40,844 bases of DNA from Prevotella brunnea (GTDB lineage Bacteria; Bacteroidota; Bacteroidia; Bacteroidales; Bacteroidaceae). Shown one piece after another: positions 17,791 to 26,561 of this stretch (position 1 is the first letter of the stretch; each line of letters starts with the position of its first letter). A program made the position numbers and the translations under genes. The notes below the pieces were generated by a model. The model saw nothing but the letters and a program-made list of their open reading frames with translations. It was not told the DNA's origin and did no database searches. Where the stretch lies: contig NZ_SDIK01000046.1 in NCBI RefSeq assembly GCF_008016795.1, positions 1-40,844 on the forward strand. The letters run 5' to 3'.

Positions 17791-18833
17791 TAGAAAACAA
17801 CTATTTTATAGTTGAGGATAAAACGTTGCTTGATGCATTGAAGCAACTCAATTCTTTATCTTCAGCCCCTCTTGTGCTATTTGTTGTGAATAGCGATGGA
17901 AGAATGGTTGGTACCATGACAGATGGTGATATAAGAAGAGCACTTATTGCAGGAATTAATATAAGTGATACTCTTGATAAGGTAATGCATCGTACTTTCA
18001 ATTATCTGCGAGAAGGAGTGAATGATGATGTGTCTCATATCAGAGAGCAGAAAGCACTTAAGATGCAACTCGTACCAATTCTTGATAGTGAGGATCGTAT
18101 TGTAGATATAATTGACCTTGAGAAATATCGTACCAAACTCCCAATTGATGTGGTATTAATGGCTGGAGGAAAAGGTGAACGCCTTCGTCCCCTTACAGAA
18201 AACACCCCAAAGCCATTATTAAAAATGCAAGGAAAACCTATTATTGATTATATCGTTGAGCATGTTATTAGTTTTGGGATAAAAAACATTTCTGTCACAG
18301 TTAATTATCTTAAAGAACAAATTGAGGAACACTTTGTTGAGTCAAAACAAGGAGTTTTTGTGAAATGCTTTAGTGAGCCTAAATTTTTAGGAACTATTGG
18401 AGGACTTGCCTATGTTGATAATCTTGTAAACGAGACAGTTCTTCTCATGAACTCTGATGCGATAACTGACTTGGATTTGGAAGATTTCTTCCTCCACTTT
18501 CAAGAGTATAATGCAGATATGAGTATAGCCGCTGTTCCTTATACAATTTCAGTTCCTTATGGAATTTTAGAACTTCAAGGACGCAATGTGAAGGGTGTCC
18601 ATGAAAAACCGACTTATAACTATTACGCAAATACCGGAATCTACCTCATCAAACGAAGACTTCTGGATCTTATCCCTAAAGGTGAGTTTTTTAACGCTAC
18701 AGACTTTATGGAGTTATTGATGAAAAATGGATATAAGGTTATTCGATTTCCATTGAATGGAACTTGGATAGATATAGGTAATCAACAAGAATATCAAAAG
18801 GCAAAAGAAATAGTAAAGCACATAAAATTTTGA
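17787..18833 (+). CDS. ptmE: CBS-domain sugar-1-phosphate nucleotidyltransferase (PtmE-like)
   Basis: A two-part protein of 348 residues. A CBS pair occupies about 1-115 (VVNSDGRMVGTMTDGDIRRALIAG), and a nucleotidyltransferase domain starts near residue 122 with LMAGGKGERLRPLTENTPKP, followed by an NTGIYL-containing core and GTWIDIGNQQEYQKA. This architecture is that of Campylobacter PtmE, the glucosamine-1-phosphate guanylyltransferase that supplies the GDP-linked substrate for legionaminic acid. PtmA and PtmF relatives are absent from the window. The CBS pair may bind an adenosine ligand. Nucleotide specificity cannot be read directly. Confidence 0.78.
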   Translation: MIENNYFIVEDKTLLDALKQLNSLSSAPLVLFVVNSDGRMVGTMTDGDIRRALIAGINISDTLDKVMHRTFNYLREGVNDDVSHIREQKALKMQLVPILDSEDRIVDIIDLEKYRTKLPIDVVLMAGGKGERLRPLTENTPKPLLKMQGKPIIDYIVEHVISFGIKNISVTVNYLKEQIEEHFVESKQGVFVKCFSEPKFLGTIGGLAYVDNLVNETVLLMNSDAITDLDLEDFFLHFQEYNADMSIAAVPYTISVPYGILELQGRNVKGVHEKPTYNYYANTGIYLIKRRLLDLIPKGEFFNATDFMELLMKNGYKVIRFPLNGTWIDIGNQQEYQKAKEIVKHIKF

Positions 18834-18849
18834 ATGGAATAAAATTTAG

Positions 18850-20178
18850 ATGAGAAAAATTGACATTTTGATTCTATATGAGCATAAAGCACGAGAACTT
18901 GAGAACTCCGCTTTGATAGCAACCGAATTGGAAAGAAGGGGATACACGACAAAAATTCTTAATATCTCTTCAAATAGTAAATTTTATATCGATTCCAAGG
19001 TCGTTTTGGTACCTCATGTTTATAATGAGTTTCAATTGCGATATTTTACTCGAAATGATAAAAACAGCAATAGAAATGTCATAAGTATGCAGTATGAGCA
19101 AATCCTTTCGGAAGCATCAGAAGATGGGATTCATAACCCATCTGGTCAAGCAAAAGAAGCTCAACATTTGGCATGGGGGCAGGTTCAAGTTGATAGATAT
19201 TTAAGTCATGGGATTAAGCCTGAACATATACATGATGTAGGATCTGTTGCAATGGATTTGTTTCGTCCTGAGTTCAAAGATTATTTTCTTAGCAAAGAAC
19301 AAATAGCTAAAGAATTTAAAATAGACATTGATAAGCAATGGATTCTGTTTATATCTTCTTTCTCTTATGTTAATCGTTCAGAAGAAGAGATTAAACGTTT
19401 AGAGTGCTTAAATCCTAATGCTCGAATCTTTTCAGACTTTAGTAATAAATCATACAAAGAAATTCTTGTTTGGTTAAGGAAAGCTGCCGAGAAGCATCCT
19501 GAGAAAATATTTATTTATCGGCGACATCCTGCTGAAAGAGATAATGAGCACCTGCATGAGATAGAAAATTCAATATCGAATTTCAGATGTATAAATGCTT
19601 ATTCTATGCGTCAATGGGCTGTTATTTCTGATAAAATTTACAATTGGTATAGTACATCTCTCGCAGATATTTATTTCGCAGGTAAACCATGTTATATCTT
19701 AAGACCGGTTACAGTTCCTGAAGGCTTGGAAGTCTCTATTATGCTTGGAGGAGTTTTTATTAATAGTAACGATGATTTTGAGAAAACTATAGATGAGGAT
19801 GATTATTCATTTCCTGTTTTGGATAAGAATGTAACTCGTTTTTTCAGCAATTCAAAGACTGGTGAAATGGCTTATCAAAAAGTAGCGGATTTATGTGAGA
19901 GGATGATAACTGATTCAACCTTAGGTTTTGATTATAATTTTTCACCCATTAAGAAAGATTTGAAATATTACCTTAGATTTATTTTAGAAAAATTATTATA
20001 TAGCTGGGGATTATATCATCAAACTCCTAGAAGATTGTTAAACATCTTAGCTTTAGTACCAACCTTGAATCGTTTGGAAAGTAAATTGAATTTGTATAAT
20101 ACCGATTTATATAATTCCGAAAAAGAGGTGAAATTGTATAAGGATAAGTTCAGAAAAATATTTGAACAAATCTATTAA
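18850..20178 (+). CDS. Surface-carbohydrate biosynthesis protein, candidate nonulosonate transferase
   Basis: A 442-residue soluble-looking protein that I do not assign to a characterised enzyme. It starts with a Rossmann-like segment (IDILILYEHKARELENSALIATELERRGY) and has KVVLVPHVYN, MQYEQIL, a central WILFISSFSYVNRSEEEI, then IYRRHPAERDNEHL and SDKIYNWYSTSLADIYFAGKPCYILRP. This two-Rossmann, GT-B-like layout with an H-P-E/R-H-P type motif resembles the 'surface carbohydrate biosynthesis protein' group and CMP-sugar-using capsule transferases. The position right after the CMP-nonulosonate genes suggests transfer of the nonulosonic acid. This role is inferred. The last ~30 residues look coiled. 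Confidence 0.5.
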   Translation: MRKIDILILYEHKARELENSALIATELERRGYTTKILNISSNSKFYIDSKVVLVPHVYNEFQLRYFTRNDKNSNRNVISMQYEQILSEASEDGIHNPSGQAKEAQHLAWGQVQVDRYLSHGIKPEHIHDVGSVAMDLFRPEFKDYFLSKEQIAKEFKIDIDKQWILFISSFSYVNRSEEEIKRLECLNPNARIFSDFSNKSYKEILVWLRKAAEKHPEKIFIYRRHPAERDNEHLHEIENSISNFRCINAYSMRQWAVISDKIYNWYSTSLADIYFAGKPCYILRPVTVPEGLEVSIMLGGVFINSNDDFEKTIDEDDYSFPVLDKNVTRFFSNSKTGEMAYQKVADLCERMITDSTLGFDYNFSPIKKDLKYYLRFILEKLLYSWGLYHQTPRRLLNILALVPTLNRLESKLNLYNTDLYNSEKEVKLYKDKFRKIFEQIY

Positions 20179-20179
20179 A

Positions 20180-21619
20180 ATGTCGAATAATCCTAATTTA
20201 ATAAAAGGTATTTTTCAATACTCTATTTCAACATGGCTGAGTTTCGTTTTAGGGTTATTGTCTGTTGTCATAACAACAAGGCTTCTTAGACCTGATGTTT
20301 ATGGTCTAATTGCAATATTTTATTCAGCCTCAAGTGTTATGTTATACGTATTGACAATAGGCATGGATGGGGCGTACATACGTTTCTATAACGAACCTCC
20401 GGGTACTGATACAGGCAGTCAGTTGTTGTATAAAAATATTATTTTCTCTACACTTATTTGTTTCATTGTTGGAATTGTTACGATACTCTTTTTCGGAGAA
20501 TCCTTTTCTGACTTTATTTTTGGAGTAGGCAGTAAACTTATTACCGGTTTGCTTTTCCTATATTCTTTTACCAATATTATATTGAGATATTTGAATATTT
20601 CTTTTAGAATGTCTTTTCGTGTATTTCAATATAATTTTCAAAATATATTAATGAATTGTTTCTCACGGCTTCTTGTTATTATTGCGGCTTTCTTTACGGA
20701 TGGATTTGTGTGGATAGTCTCTATTTTGACAATTGGTTTATTTTCAATACTCATTATTTATCTTTTTACACAGAGAAAAGAATACGTTCCTATTGATGAA
20801 AACGGCAAACTAAATAGCTCTTTGTCTCTTGTCGGTTATAGTGAATATATGAAATTTGCATTATATAGTGCTCCAACGTATATAGTGGTGTATCTGAATA
20901 CTTATGTTAATCAACAAGTGATAAGGACGATGCTTTCTTCTTATGCTTTAGGCATTTTTTCCTCGACTGTGATGTTTGGATCTATATTGAGTGCGGTGAA
21001 AGGTGGCTTTTCCACATTTTGGGCAGCCTATGTTTATCAAAATTATAAAGATGATAGAAGGCGAATAGAAAAAATGCATGATTTTGTTGTTATTTTTACA
21101 ATATTTGCAACATCTATTTTGGTTTGTTGTCGAGATATAATATATCTTTTTATAGGTAAGGATTATCATTCAAGCAAACTATTCTTCTCGCTACTTTTAG
21201 CATTACCTGTTTTAAGTTTTTTATTGGAAACAACTGACAAAGGCATAGCATTGGCAAAGAAAAATCACATTTCTTTTCTTACCCATTCTGCATCTGTAGT
21301 CTTAAATATTTTACTATGTTTGTTATTAATACCAGAAATGGGGTTGATTGGGGCTGCTATCGCAAATTCTTTTGCGGCAGTGTTGTTATATGTTTTAAAC
21401 ACTTATTATGGTCAGAAATTGTATCGCACAATATTCAATGTAAAAAAAAGTATTATAGGAACTTTCTTGTTGCTGGGAATATTGTTGATGCCCACCCTGT
21501 TTTTTAATATTAAAGCAATTATCTTTCTAGTAATACTGATTGATTTTACAGCATTCTTTTTTTATAAAAGAGAATGTTATGTTATTCTCGAAAGAGTTAA
21601 GAGATTATTTATTTCTTAA
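20180..21619 (+). CDS. wzx: Polysaccharide flippase, Wzx type (MOP superfamily)
   Basis: A 479-residue integral membrane protein with about 12-14 hydrophobic segments. N-terminal LIKGIFQYSISTWLSFVLGLLSVVITTRLL...DVYGLIAI matches the Wzx/RfbX polysaccharide transporter family, and a GLIGAAIANSF segment occurs near the C-terminus. It would flip undecaprenyl-linked repeat units across the inner membrane. ATG 20180 follows the preceding stop by one base; the in-frame TTG at 20162 would overlap it. It pairs functionally with the EpsG-like polymerase at 22640. Confidence 0.85.
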   Translation: MSNNPNLIKGIFQYSISTWLSFVLGLLSVVITTRLLRPDVYGLIAIFYSASSVMLYVLTIGMDGAYIRFYNEPPGTDTGSQLLYKNIIFSTLICFIVGIVTILFFGESFSDFIFGVGSKLITGLLFLYSFTNIILRYLNISFRMSFRVFQYNFQNILMNCFSRLLVIIAAFFTDGFVWIVSILTIGLFSILIIYLFTQRKEYVPIDENGKLNSSLSLVGYSEYMKFALYSAPTYIVVYLNTYVNQQVIRTMLSSYALGIFSSTVMFGSILSAVKGGFSTFWAAYVYQNYKDDRRRIEKMHDFVVIFTIFATSILVCCRDIIYLFIGKDYHSSKLFFSLLLALPVLSFLLETTDKGIALAKKNHISFLTHSASVVLNILLCLLLIPEMGLIGAAIANSFAAVLLYVLNTYYGQKLYRTIFNVKKSIIGTFLLLGILLMPTLFFNIKAIIFLVILIDFTAFFFYKRECYVILERVKRLFIS

Positions 21620-21678
21620 TCGTTTTCATTTCCCCCTACCGTAAAAACATATTGGTTTCTTTTATTAATAACTACAAA

Positions 21679-22605
21679 ATGCCATCAATAAGAAGAGCTA
21701 TTAACTATTTGTTGTGTAATCCTAAGCAATTTGTTGATTCTTTAATTAAGAATTTCGGATTTCTGTTTTCCGATAAGTTGTATCTGTCATTAAGATTTCG
21801 TTGTAGAATGGGGTATTGGTTGAATTGGAGCCATCCCACGACCTTTAACGAAAAATTACAATGGTTGAAAATCTATAATAGAAATCCAGTATATACGCAG
21901 CTTGTTGATAAATATGAAGTGAAGCAATATGTAGCTAATAAAATAGGAGATAAGTACGTAGCTAAACTTTTAGGTGTTTGGGATTTTCCTGAATTGATAG
22001 ATTTTGCTTCGCTTCCTGATAAGTTTGTTCTTAAAACCACTCATGGAGGAGGAAATACTGGTGTCGTTATTTGTAAGGATAAGGCAAAATTAGATAAAGG
22101 TAAGACCCTTAAATTGTTATCTCTTGCTATGAAATCTAATATTTATCGCGAATGGTGTGAATGGCCTTATAAGAATGTTAAACGAAGAATTATTGCGGAA
22201 GAATATCTTGAAGATGCAGAAACCAAGGGGTTAATAGATTATAAGTTTTTTTGTTTCAATGGCAAAGTAAGAGCTTTATTTGTTGCGACTGAAAGGCAAA
22301 CACGAAGTGAACCATATTTTAATTTTTTTGATGGCAATTATAATAGTCTTGATATAACCCAAGGTCATCCCCAGTCTCAAGTACTTCCTTCCAAACCATT
22401 TAAGTTTGAGGAAATGAAGGCGTTAGCAGAAAAATTATCGCAAGGTTTTCCACACGTGAGAGTCGATTTTTATGAAGCTAATAATAATGTTTATTTTGGT
22501 GAATTCACTTTCTTCCATTTTGCAGGCGTGGTGCGCTTTTCACCTAATGAATGGGATTACACTTTTGGAAATTGGTTAGAACTTCCGATAAAAAATAAAA
22601 ATTAA
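21679..22605 (+). CDS. TupA-like ATP-grasp protein of polysaccharide loci
   Basis: A 308-residue protein of the ATPgrasp_TupA type. HPTTFNEKLQWLKIYNRNPVYTQLVDKYEVKQYV is the hallmark N-terminal segment (about 50-85). It is followed by PDKFVLKTTHGGGNTGVVICKDK, a glycine-rich ATP-grasp loop, and acidic ligand residues in VRVDFYEANNNVYFGEFTF near the C-terminus. Bacillus TupA makes the polyglutamate of teichuronopeptide; capsule-locus relatives may add amino acids or act as transferases, and the substrate here is unknown. ATG 21679 is preferred over an in-frame TTG at 21652. Confidence 0.75.
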   Translation: MPSIRRAINYLLCNPKQFVDSLIKNFGFLFSDKLYLSLRFRCRMGYWLNWSHPTTFNEKLQWLKIYNRNPVYTQLVDKYEVKQYVANKIGDKYVAKLLGVWDFPELIDFASLPDKFVLKTTHGGGNTGVVICKDKAKLDKGKTLKLLSLAMKSNIYREWCEWPYKNVKRRIIAEEYLEDAETKGLIDYKFFCFNGKVRALFVATERQTRSEPYFNFFDGNYNSLDITQGHPQSQVLPSKPFKFEEMKALAEKLSQGFPHVRVDFYEANNNVYFGEFTFFHFAGVVRFSPNEWDYTFGNWLELPIKNKN

Positions 22606-22639
22606 GTTACTTGAAAATAATGGCTTATAACGAAAATAT

Positions 22640-23701
22640 ATGAATCCTTTAGTTCTTAATTTTCTTTTTTTGGTGATTTTAGGTTTCTTTTGTTCATTCC
22701 CGAAACCTAAAAAGAGTAAGAATAAGTTTTTTGTTCTAATAAGCTTTTCAACTCTTCTTTTTTTGCGAACCTTTGTAGATATCCAAAGTGTTCCCGATTT
22801 ACATTCTTATATCTTAGGTTTTAAGCAAATGATAGATGTGGACTTTCTTAAAGTGCCGATAACAGAACTTTATTATGTAAAGATCCCGGAAATAGGCTTT
22901 CGATATTTAATGAAAATATGTGGATTGGTTTCTTCTTCTTTTGTATTCTTTTTATTTGTTTATGGTCTATTGTGGCTTTGTGGATATATAAAAGTAATGA
23001 AATCCTATTCGCCTTATATTATCCTCTCAATATTATTCTTGGTTGTTGGCAATTTCAATCAATCAATCTTTGTTATTAGGCAACATTTAGCAATAGTGGT
23101 CGTATTCTTATCATATAAGTATATTATAGAAAAGAAACTTTTAAAATATCTTTTGATAATCTTTTTGGCATTTATGTTGCATCAGGCAACCATAATAGTT
23201 TTTCCATTGTATTTCTTATACCACGTAAATGGAAGAAAGAAAATTATCTTAACGATTATTTCGTGCGCTGTATTCATATATTTCAATTTTGCATATTTTT
23301 TAGCAAAGATGGGGACTGAAGTGCTTCAAGGTTACGCTTCATACGTTGAAAGCGATATAAAGACTAATTCCACTCTCAGCTTCATAATAGGAATTGAATT
23401 GCTCTTATATATATTAATCTTAAAGAAAAATATTCTTAATAAAGGAATTAATAAATTGTTATTTCTTTCTTTGTCTATGGGGTTAGTCATATCAATATGC
23501 GGTATTGGTTTTAATCCAACAAGCCGTATGGTGATGTATTATACTTCTGTTAGTTTTTTGACAGTTCCTATAATGGTGAAATATGCAAAAAGTAGTTTAG
23601 TTAAAAACTTAATAATTCTGCTATTTTTATCACTTTATACTTATATGACATTCTTTGGTAGTGGCTTTGTCTTCCTTAGCGACTTCAGGCTTGATTTATG
23701 A
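22640..23701 (+). CDS. O-antigen/capsule polymerase, EpsG family
   Basis: A 353-residue membrane protein with about ten hydrophobic segments. The segment IRQHLAIVVVFLSYKYIIEKKLLKYLLIIFLAFMLHQATI is the EpsG-family signature pattern (RQ..A...F..S..YI..K...KY......A...H....). In a cluster with Wzx but no other Wzy candidate, this is the best candidate repeat-unit polymerase. Its stop overlaps the next gene by four bases (ATGA). Confidence 0.72.
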   Translation: MNPLVLNFLFLVILGFFCSFPKPKKSKNKFFVLISFSTLLFLRTFVDIQSVPDLHSYILGFKQMIDVDFLKVPITELYYVKIPEIGFRYLMKICGLVSSSFVFFLFVYGLLWLCGYIKVMKSYSPYIILSILFLVVGNFNQSIFVIRQHLAIVVVFLSYKYIIEKKLLKYLLIIFLAFMLHQATIIVFPLYFLYHVNGRKKIILTIISCAVFIYFNFAYFLAKMGTEVLQGYASYVESDIKTNSTLSFIIGIELLLYILILKKNILNKGINKLLFLSLSMGLVISICGIGFNPTSRMVMYYTSVSFLTVPIMVKYAKSSLVKNLIILLFLSLYTYMTFFGSGFVFLSDFRLDL

Positions 23702-24768
23702 AAGTACTCTTGTTGATAGACAGCCTTGGTCCTGGAGGGGCTCAAAGGCAATTGGTAGGTTTGGCTGTAATGCTAAAGCAGCAGGGACATAATGTGGTTG
23801 TTGCGACTTATCATGATAACAGATTCTATGTTGATACCCTTTTGGATTCAGGTGTTCCTTACGTATATTTGAAGAACTCACACGGCGTATTCAAACGCGT
23901 TTTTTGCATCGCTAAATATATTAGGAAAACAAGACCTGATTGGGTGATTTCTTATTTAGAGACTCCCTCTATCATAGCTTCATTGGTCAGAGTCTTTAAT
24001 CACCGTTTCAAATTGATAGTATCTGAGAGGAATACTACTCAAGTGATAAGAAGAAATGAAATAATACGTTTTAATCTCTTTAGATATGCTAATTATGTAG
24101 TTCCTAATGCATATGCGCAAAAGAATTTCATAGTAGATAATTTTCCTTTCTTGGTTGATAAGATAAAAACGATAGCAAACTTTGTTGATACCAATTATTT
24201 CTGCCCTGTTCAGCATAAACGACATGGAATTTCTAAAATCGTAATCGCGGCATCAATATGGTCTCCTAAGAATACTTTAACTTTTATTAAGGCTGTAAGA
24301 TTAATGAAGGACAAAGGTGCAAAATTCCATGTAAGTTGGTATGGAAAAGTAGATAGCAATATTGCTTATTTCAATGATTGCATTGCTTTGATAAAAGAAT
24401 TGGGTGTTGAGGCAGAGATAGAACTCTTGGATAAGACTAAATCCATTAAGGATAAATATCAAGATGCGGACTTTTTTGTGTTACCATCATTTTATGAGGG
24501 TACTCCCAATGTTATTTGTGAAGCAATGGCATGTGGCTTACCCATCGCTTGCAGCAATGTTTGTGATAATCCGATTTACGTGAAGCAAGGTATTAATGGA
24601 GTTCTGTTTAATCCGGAGTCTGCAGAAAGTATGGCTAATGCCGTTATAGAACTTCTTTCTATAGATGATAGCACTTATAATTATTATTGTGCGAATAGTA
24701 GGAAAATCGCTATTGAGAAACTAACCCCTCAAAGATTTGTTGATAACTATTTAGAATTGATGGAATAA
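23698..24768 (+). CDS. Glycosyltransferase family 4
   Basis: A 356-residue GT-B enzyme. The N-terminal domain starts with LLLIDSLGPGGAQRQLVGLAVML, the acceptor-domain pattern of GT4. The C-terminal donor domain has the EX7E-like motif in ADFFVLPSFYEGTPNVICEAMACGLPIACS. It is probably cytosolic and membrane-associated, adding one sugar to the lipid-linked repeat unit. It is coupled to the polymerase gene upstream (ATGA) and to the acetyltransferase downstream (TAATG). The donor sugar is not deducible. Confidence 0.85.
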   Translation: MKVLLLIDSLGPGGAQRQLVGLAVMLKQQGHNVVVATYHDNRFYVDTLLDSGVPYVYLKNSHGVFKRVFCIAKYIRKTRPDWVISYLETPSIIASLVRVFNHRFKLIVSERNTTQVIRRNEIIRFNLFRYANYVVPNAYAQKNFIVDNFPFLVDKIKTIANFVDTNYFCPVQHKRHGISKIVIAASIWSPKNTLTFIKAVRLMKDKGAKFHVSWYGKVDSNIAYFNDCIALIKELGVEAEIELLDKTKSIKDKYQDADFFVLPSFYEGTPNVICEAMACGLPIACSNVCDNPIYVKQGINGVLFNPESAESMANAVIELLSIDDSTYNYYCANSRKIAIEKLTPQRFVDNYLELME

Positions 24769-25361
24769 TGAATATCGCCAAGTCAATAAAAAACAATCTC
24801 TTTATCCGTGGTTTATACATGCTTCTCCACAATTATTTAGGCATAAGAAAGACGTCTTTTGGCTTTATTGGAGAAAACGTAACAATTACCCCTCCAATAT
24901 CTGTTACTGCTCCGAATTGTTATATTTATGATAATGTTAGTATCGGTTCTAATTGTTCAATTTCAACACCAAATGCAAACGTAATTATTAAAGGAAATTG
25001 CGCAATAGCAGAGAATTTCACCATACATACCGGTAATCACGCTCGAATTTGTGGGAAGTGGATAACAGATATTAACGAAAGTAATAAACCTAAAGGTTAT
25101 GATAAGGATGTTATTATCGATCACGACGTGTGGATAGGGTGTAATGTAACAATTTTGGCTGGTGTACATATTGGGCGTGGAGCAACGGTTGCCGCAGGAG
25201 CAGTGGTTAACAAGGACGTGCAGCCTTATTCTCTCGTAGGCGGAGTTCCTGCAAAGAAAATAAAAATGAATTGGACCATAGATGATATTCTTGAACACGA
25301 GCGGAGGCTATATCCGGAGGAACAACGTTATAGTCGTGAATTTTTAAAAGATCTGTACTAA
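24768..25361 (+). CDS. Left-handed beta-helix O-acetyltransferase (WbbJ/maltose acetyltransferase-like)
   Basis: A 197-residue hexapeptide-repeat acyltransferase. Repeats run from about residue 35 (IGENVTITPPISVTAPNCYIYDNVSIGSN), and the catalytic-type FTIHTGNHARICG loop and DVWIGCNVTILAGVHIGRGATVAAGAVV follow, with VGGVPAKKIK at the end. It most likely O-acetylates a sugar of the polysaccharide using acetyl-CoA. It lies between two GT4 genes and is translationally coupled to the first. Confidence 0.8.
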   Translation: MNIAKSIKNNLFIRGLYMLLHNYLGIRKTSFGFIGENVTITPPISVTAPNCYIYDNVSIGSNCSISTPNANVIIKGNCAIAENFTIHTGNHARICGKWITDINESNKPKGYDKDVIIDHDVWIGCNVTILAGVHIGRGATVAAGAVVNKDVQPYSLVGGVPAKKIKMNWTIDDILEHERRLYPEEQRYSREFLKDLY

Positions 25362-25368
25362 TTGCGAT

Positions 25369-26481
25369 ATGGTTCATAATAAAATACGAATTTTATTTGT
25401 TTCACCTTTTTCGAGCAGCGTTGTTGGTGGTATTGCCAAATGGACTGCGAATATATGGAATTACTATAACCAAATAGACTCAAATGACATAGAACTTATT
25501 CCATGCTATAACGAAGATACCCAGACTCCTTTGGGAGGTGATAATCTCTTCAGTAGAATAAGAATGGGCATACACAATTATTTGCCCCTAATAAGAAAAG
25601 TCAGAGAAAGGCTGAGTAGGAAAAGTATAGATGTGGTGCATATATGCAGCAGTGCATCGATAGGGCTATTGAAAGATCTGATTATAATACGGATGGCAAA
25701 GCGTCATGGGGTTAGATGTCTGGTACATTTCCATTTTGGGCGCATTCCGCAAATATTCTTAAATTCTAATTGGGAACAAAAGCTTATTAAAAAAGTCATA
25801 AGCCTTTCCGATCAGGTGGTAGTGATGGATATGGCTTCGTTTTCAACTTTACAACAAAACGGGTATAAAAATATAGTATACATTCCTAATCCTCTTTCAA
25901 TAGAAACACAAGAATGTATAAAACAGAATGAAGCTATTAAGCGTATACCAAGGAAAATTGTTTTTGTAGGGCAAATGCTGGAAACCAAAGGAATTTTTGA
26001 ATTGGCACAAGCTTGTAATTTGATAGATAATGTCATGGTGTATTTTATCGGTCCTATACCCAATGTGCAAGTTGTGGATAAACTTAAAAGCATGATTGAT
26101 AAAAACAAATTGGTAATATGTGGGTCAAAACCTTTTGATGTTGTTATCAAAGAAATGATGTCTTCATCTGTGTTCGTGTTGCCCTCCTATTCAGAAGGCT
26201 TTCCCAATGTAATCATTGAAAGTATGTCGTGCGGTTGCTCTATAATAGCAACTTCGGTTGGGGCTATTCCGGAAATGTTGAATATTAATACAGATTGCGA
26301 ATGTGGTATATGTGTACCAGCGAAAGATATAAATAAATTGAGAGAATCCATTTGCTATATGTTAGATAATACTATAGATGCGGCAAGGATGGGAGAGAAA
26401 GCGAAGAAGAGGGTGAATGATGAATATTCAATTTCTAAGATATGGCAGAAGTTGAATGCCTTATGGATAGATAAACCATAA
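25369..26481 (+). CDS. Glycosyltransferase family 4
   Basis: A 370-residue GT-B protein with N-terminal ILFVSPFSSSVVGGIAKWTANIWNYY and the C-terminal donor-binding motif SVFVLPSYSEGFPNVIIESMSCGCSIIAT (EX7E). It would add another sugar to the repeat unit. It starts seven bases after the acetyltransferase stop and is the last gene of the AT-rich block; composition becomes more GC-rich from the next gene onward. Donor and linkage are unknown. Confidence 0.85.
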   Translation: MVHNKIRILFVSPFSSSVVGGIAKWTANIWNYYNQIDSNDIELIPCYNEDTQTPLGGDNLFSRIRMGIHNYLPLIRKVRERLSRKSIDVVHICSSASIGLLKDLIIIRMAKRHGVRCLVHFHFGRIPQIFLNSNWEQKLIKKVISLSDQVVVMDMASFSTLQQNGYKNIVYIPNPLSIETQECIKQNEAIKRIPRKIVFVGQMLETKGIFELAQACNLIDNVMVYFIGPIPNVQVVDKLKSMIDKNKLVICGSKPFDVVIKEMMSSSVFVLPSYSEGFPNVIIESMSCGCSIIATSVGAIPEMLNINTDCECGICVPAKDINKLRESICYMLDNTIDAARMGEKAKKRVNDEYSISKIWQKLNALWIDKP

Positions 26482-26561
26482 GAATTTATGATGTTTGGTG
26501 TTCTGTAAATTGATACTGTTATTACTCTGAAATGGGAAAATGTGAAAAATAGATAAAAGTT

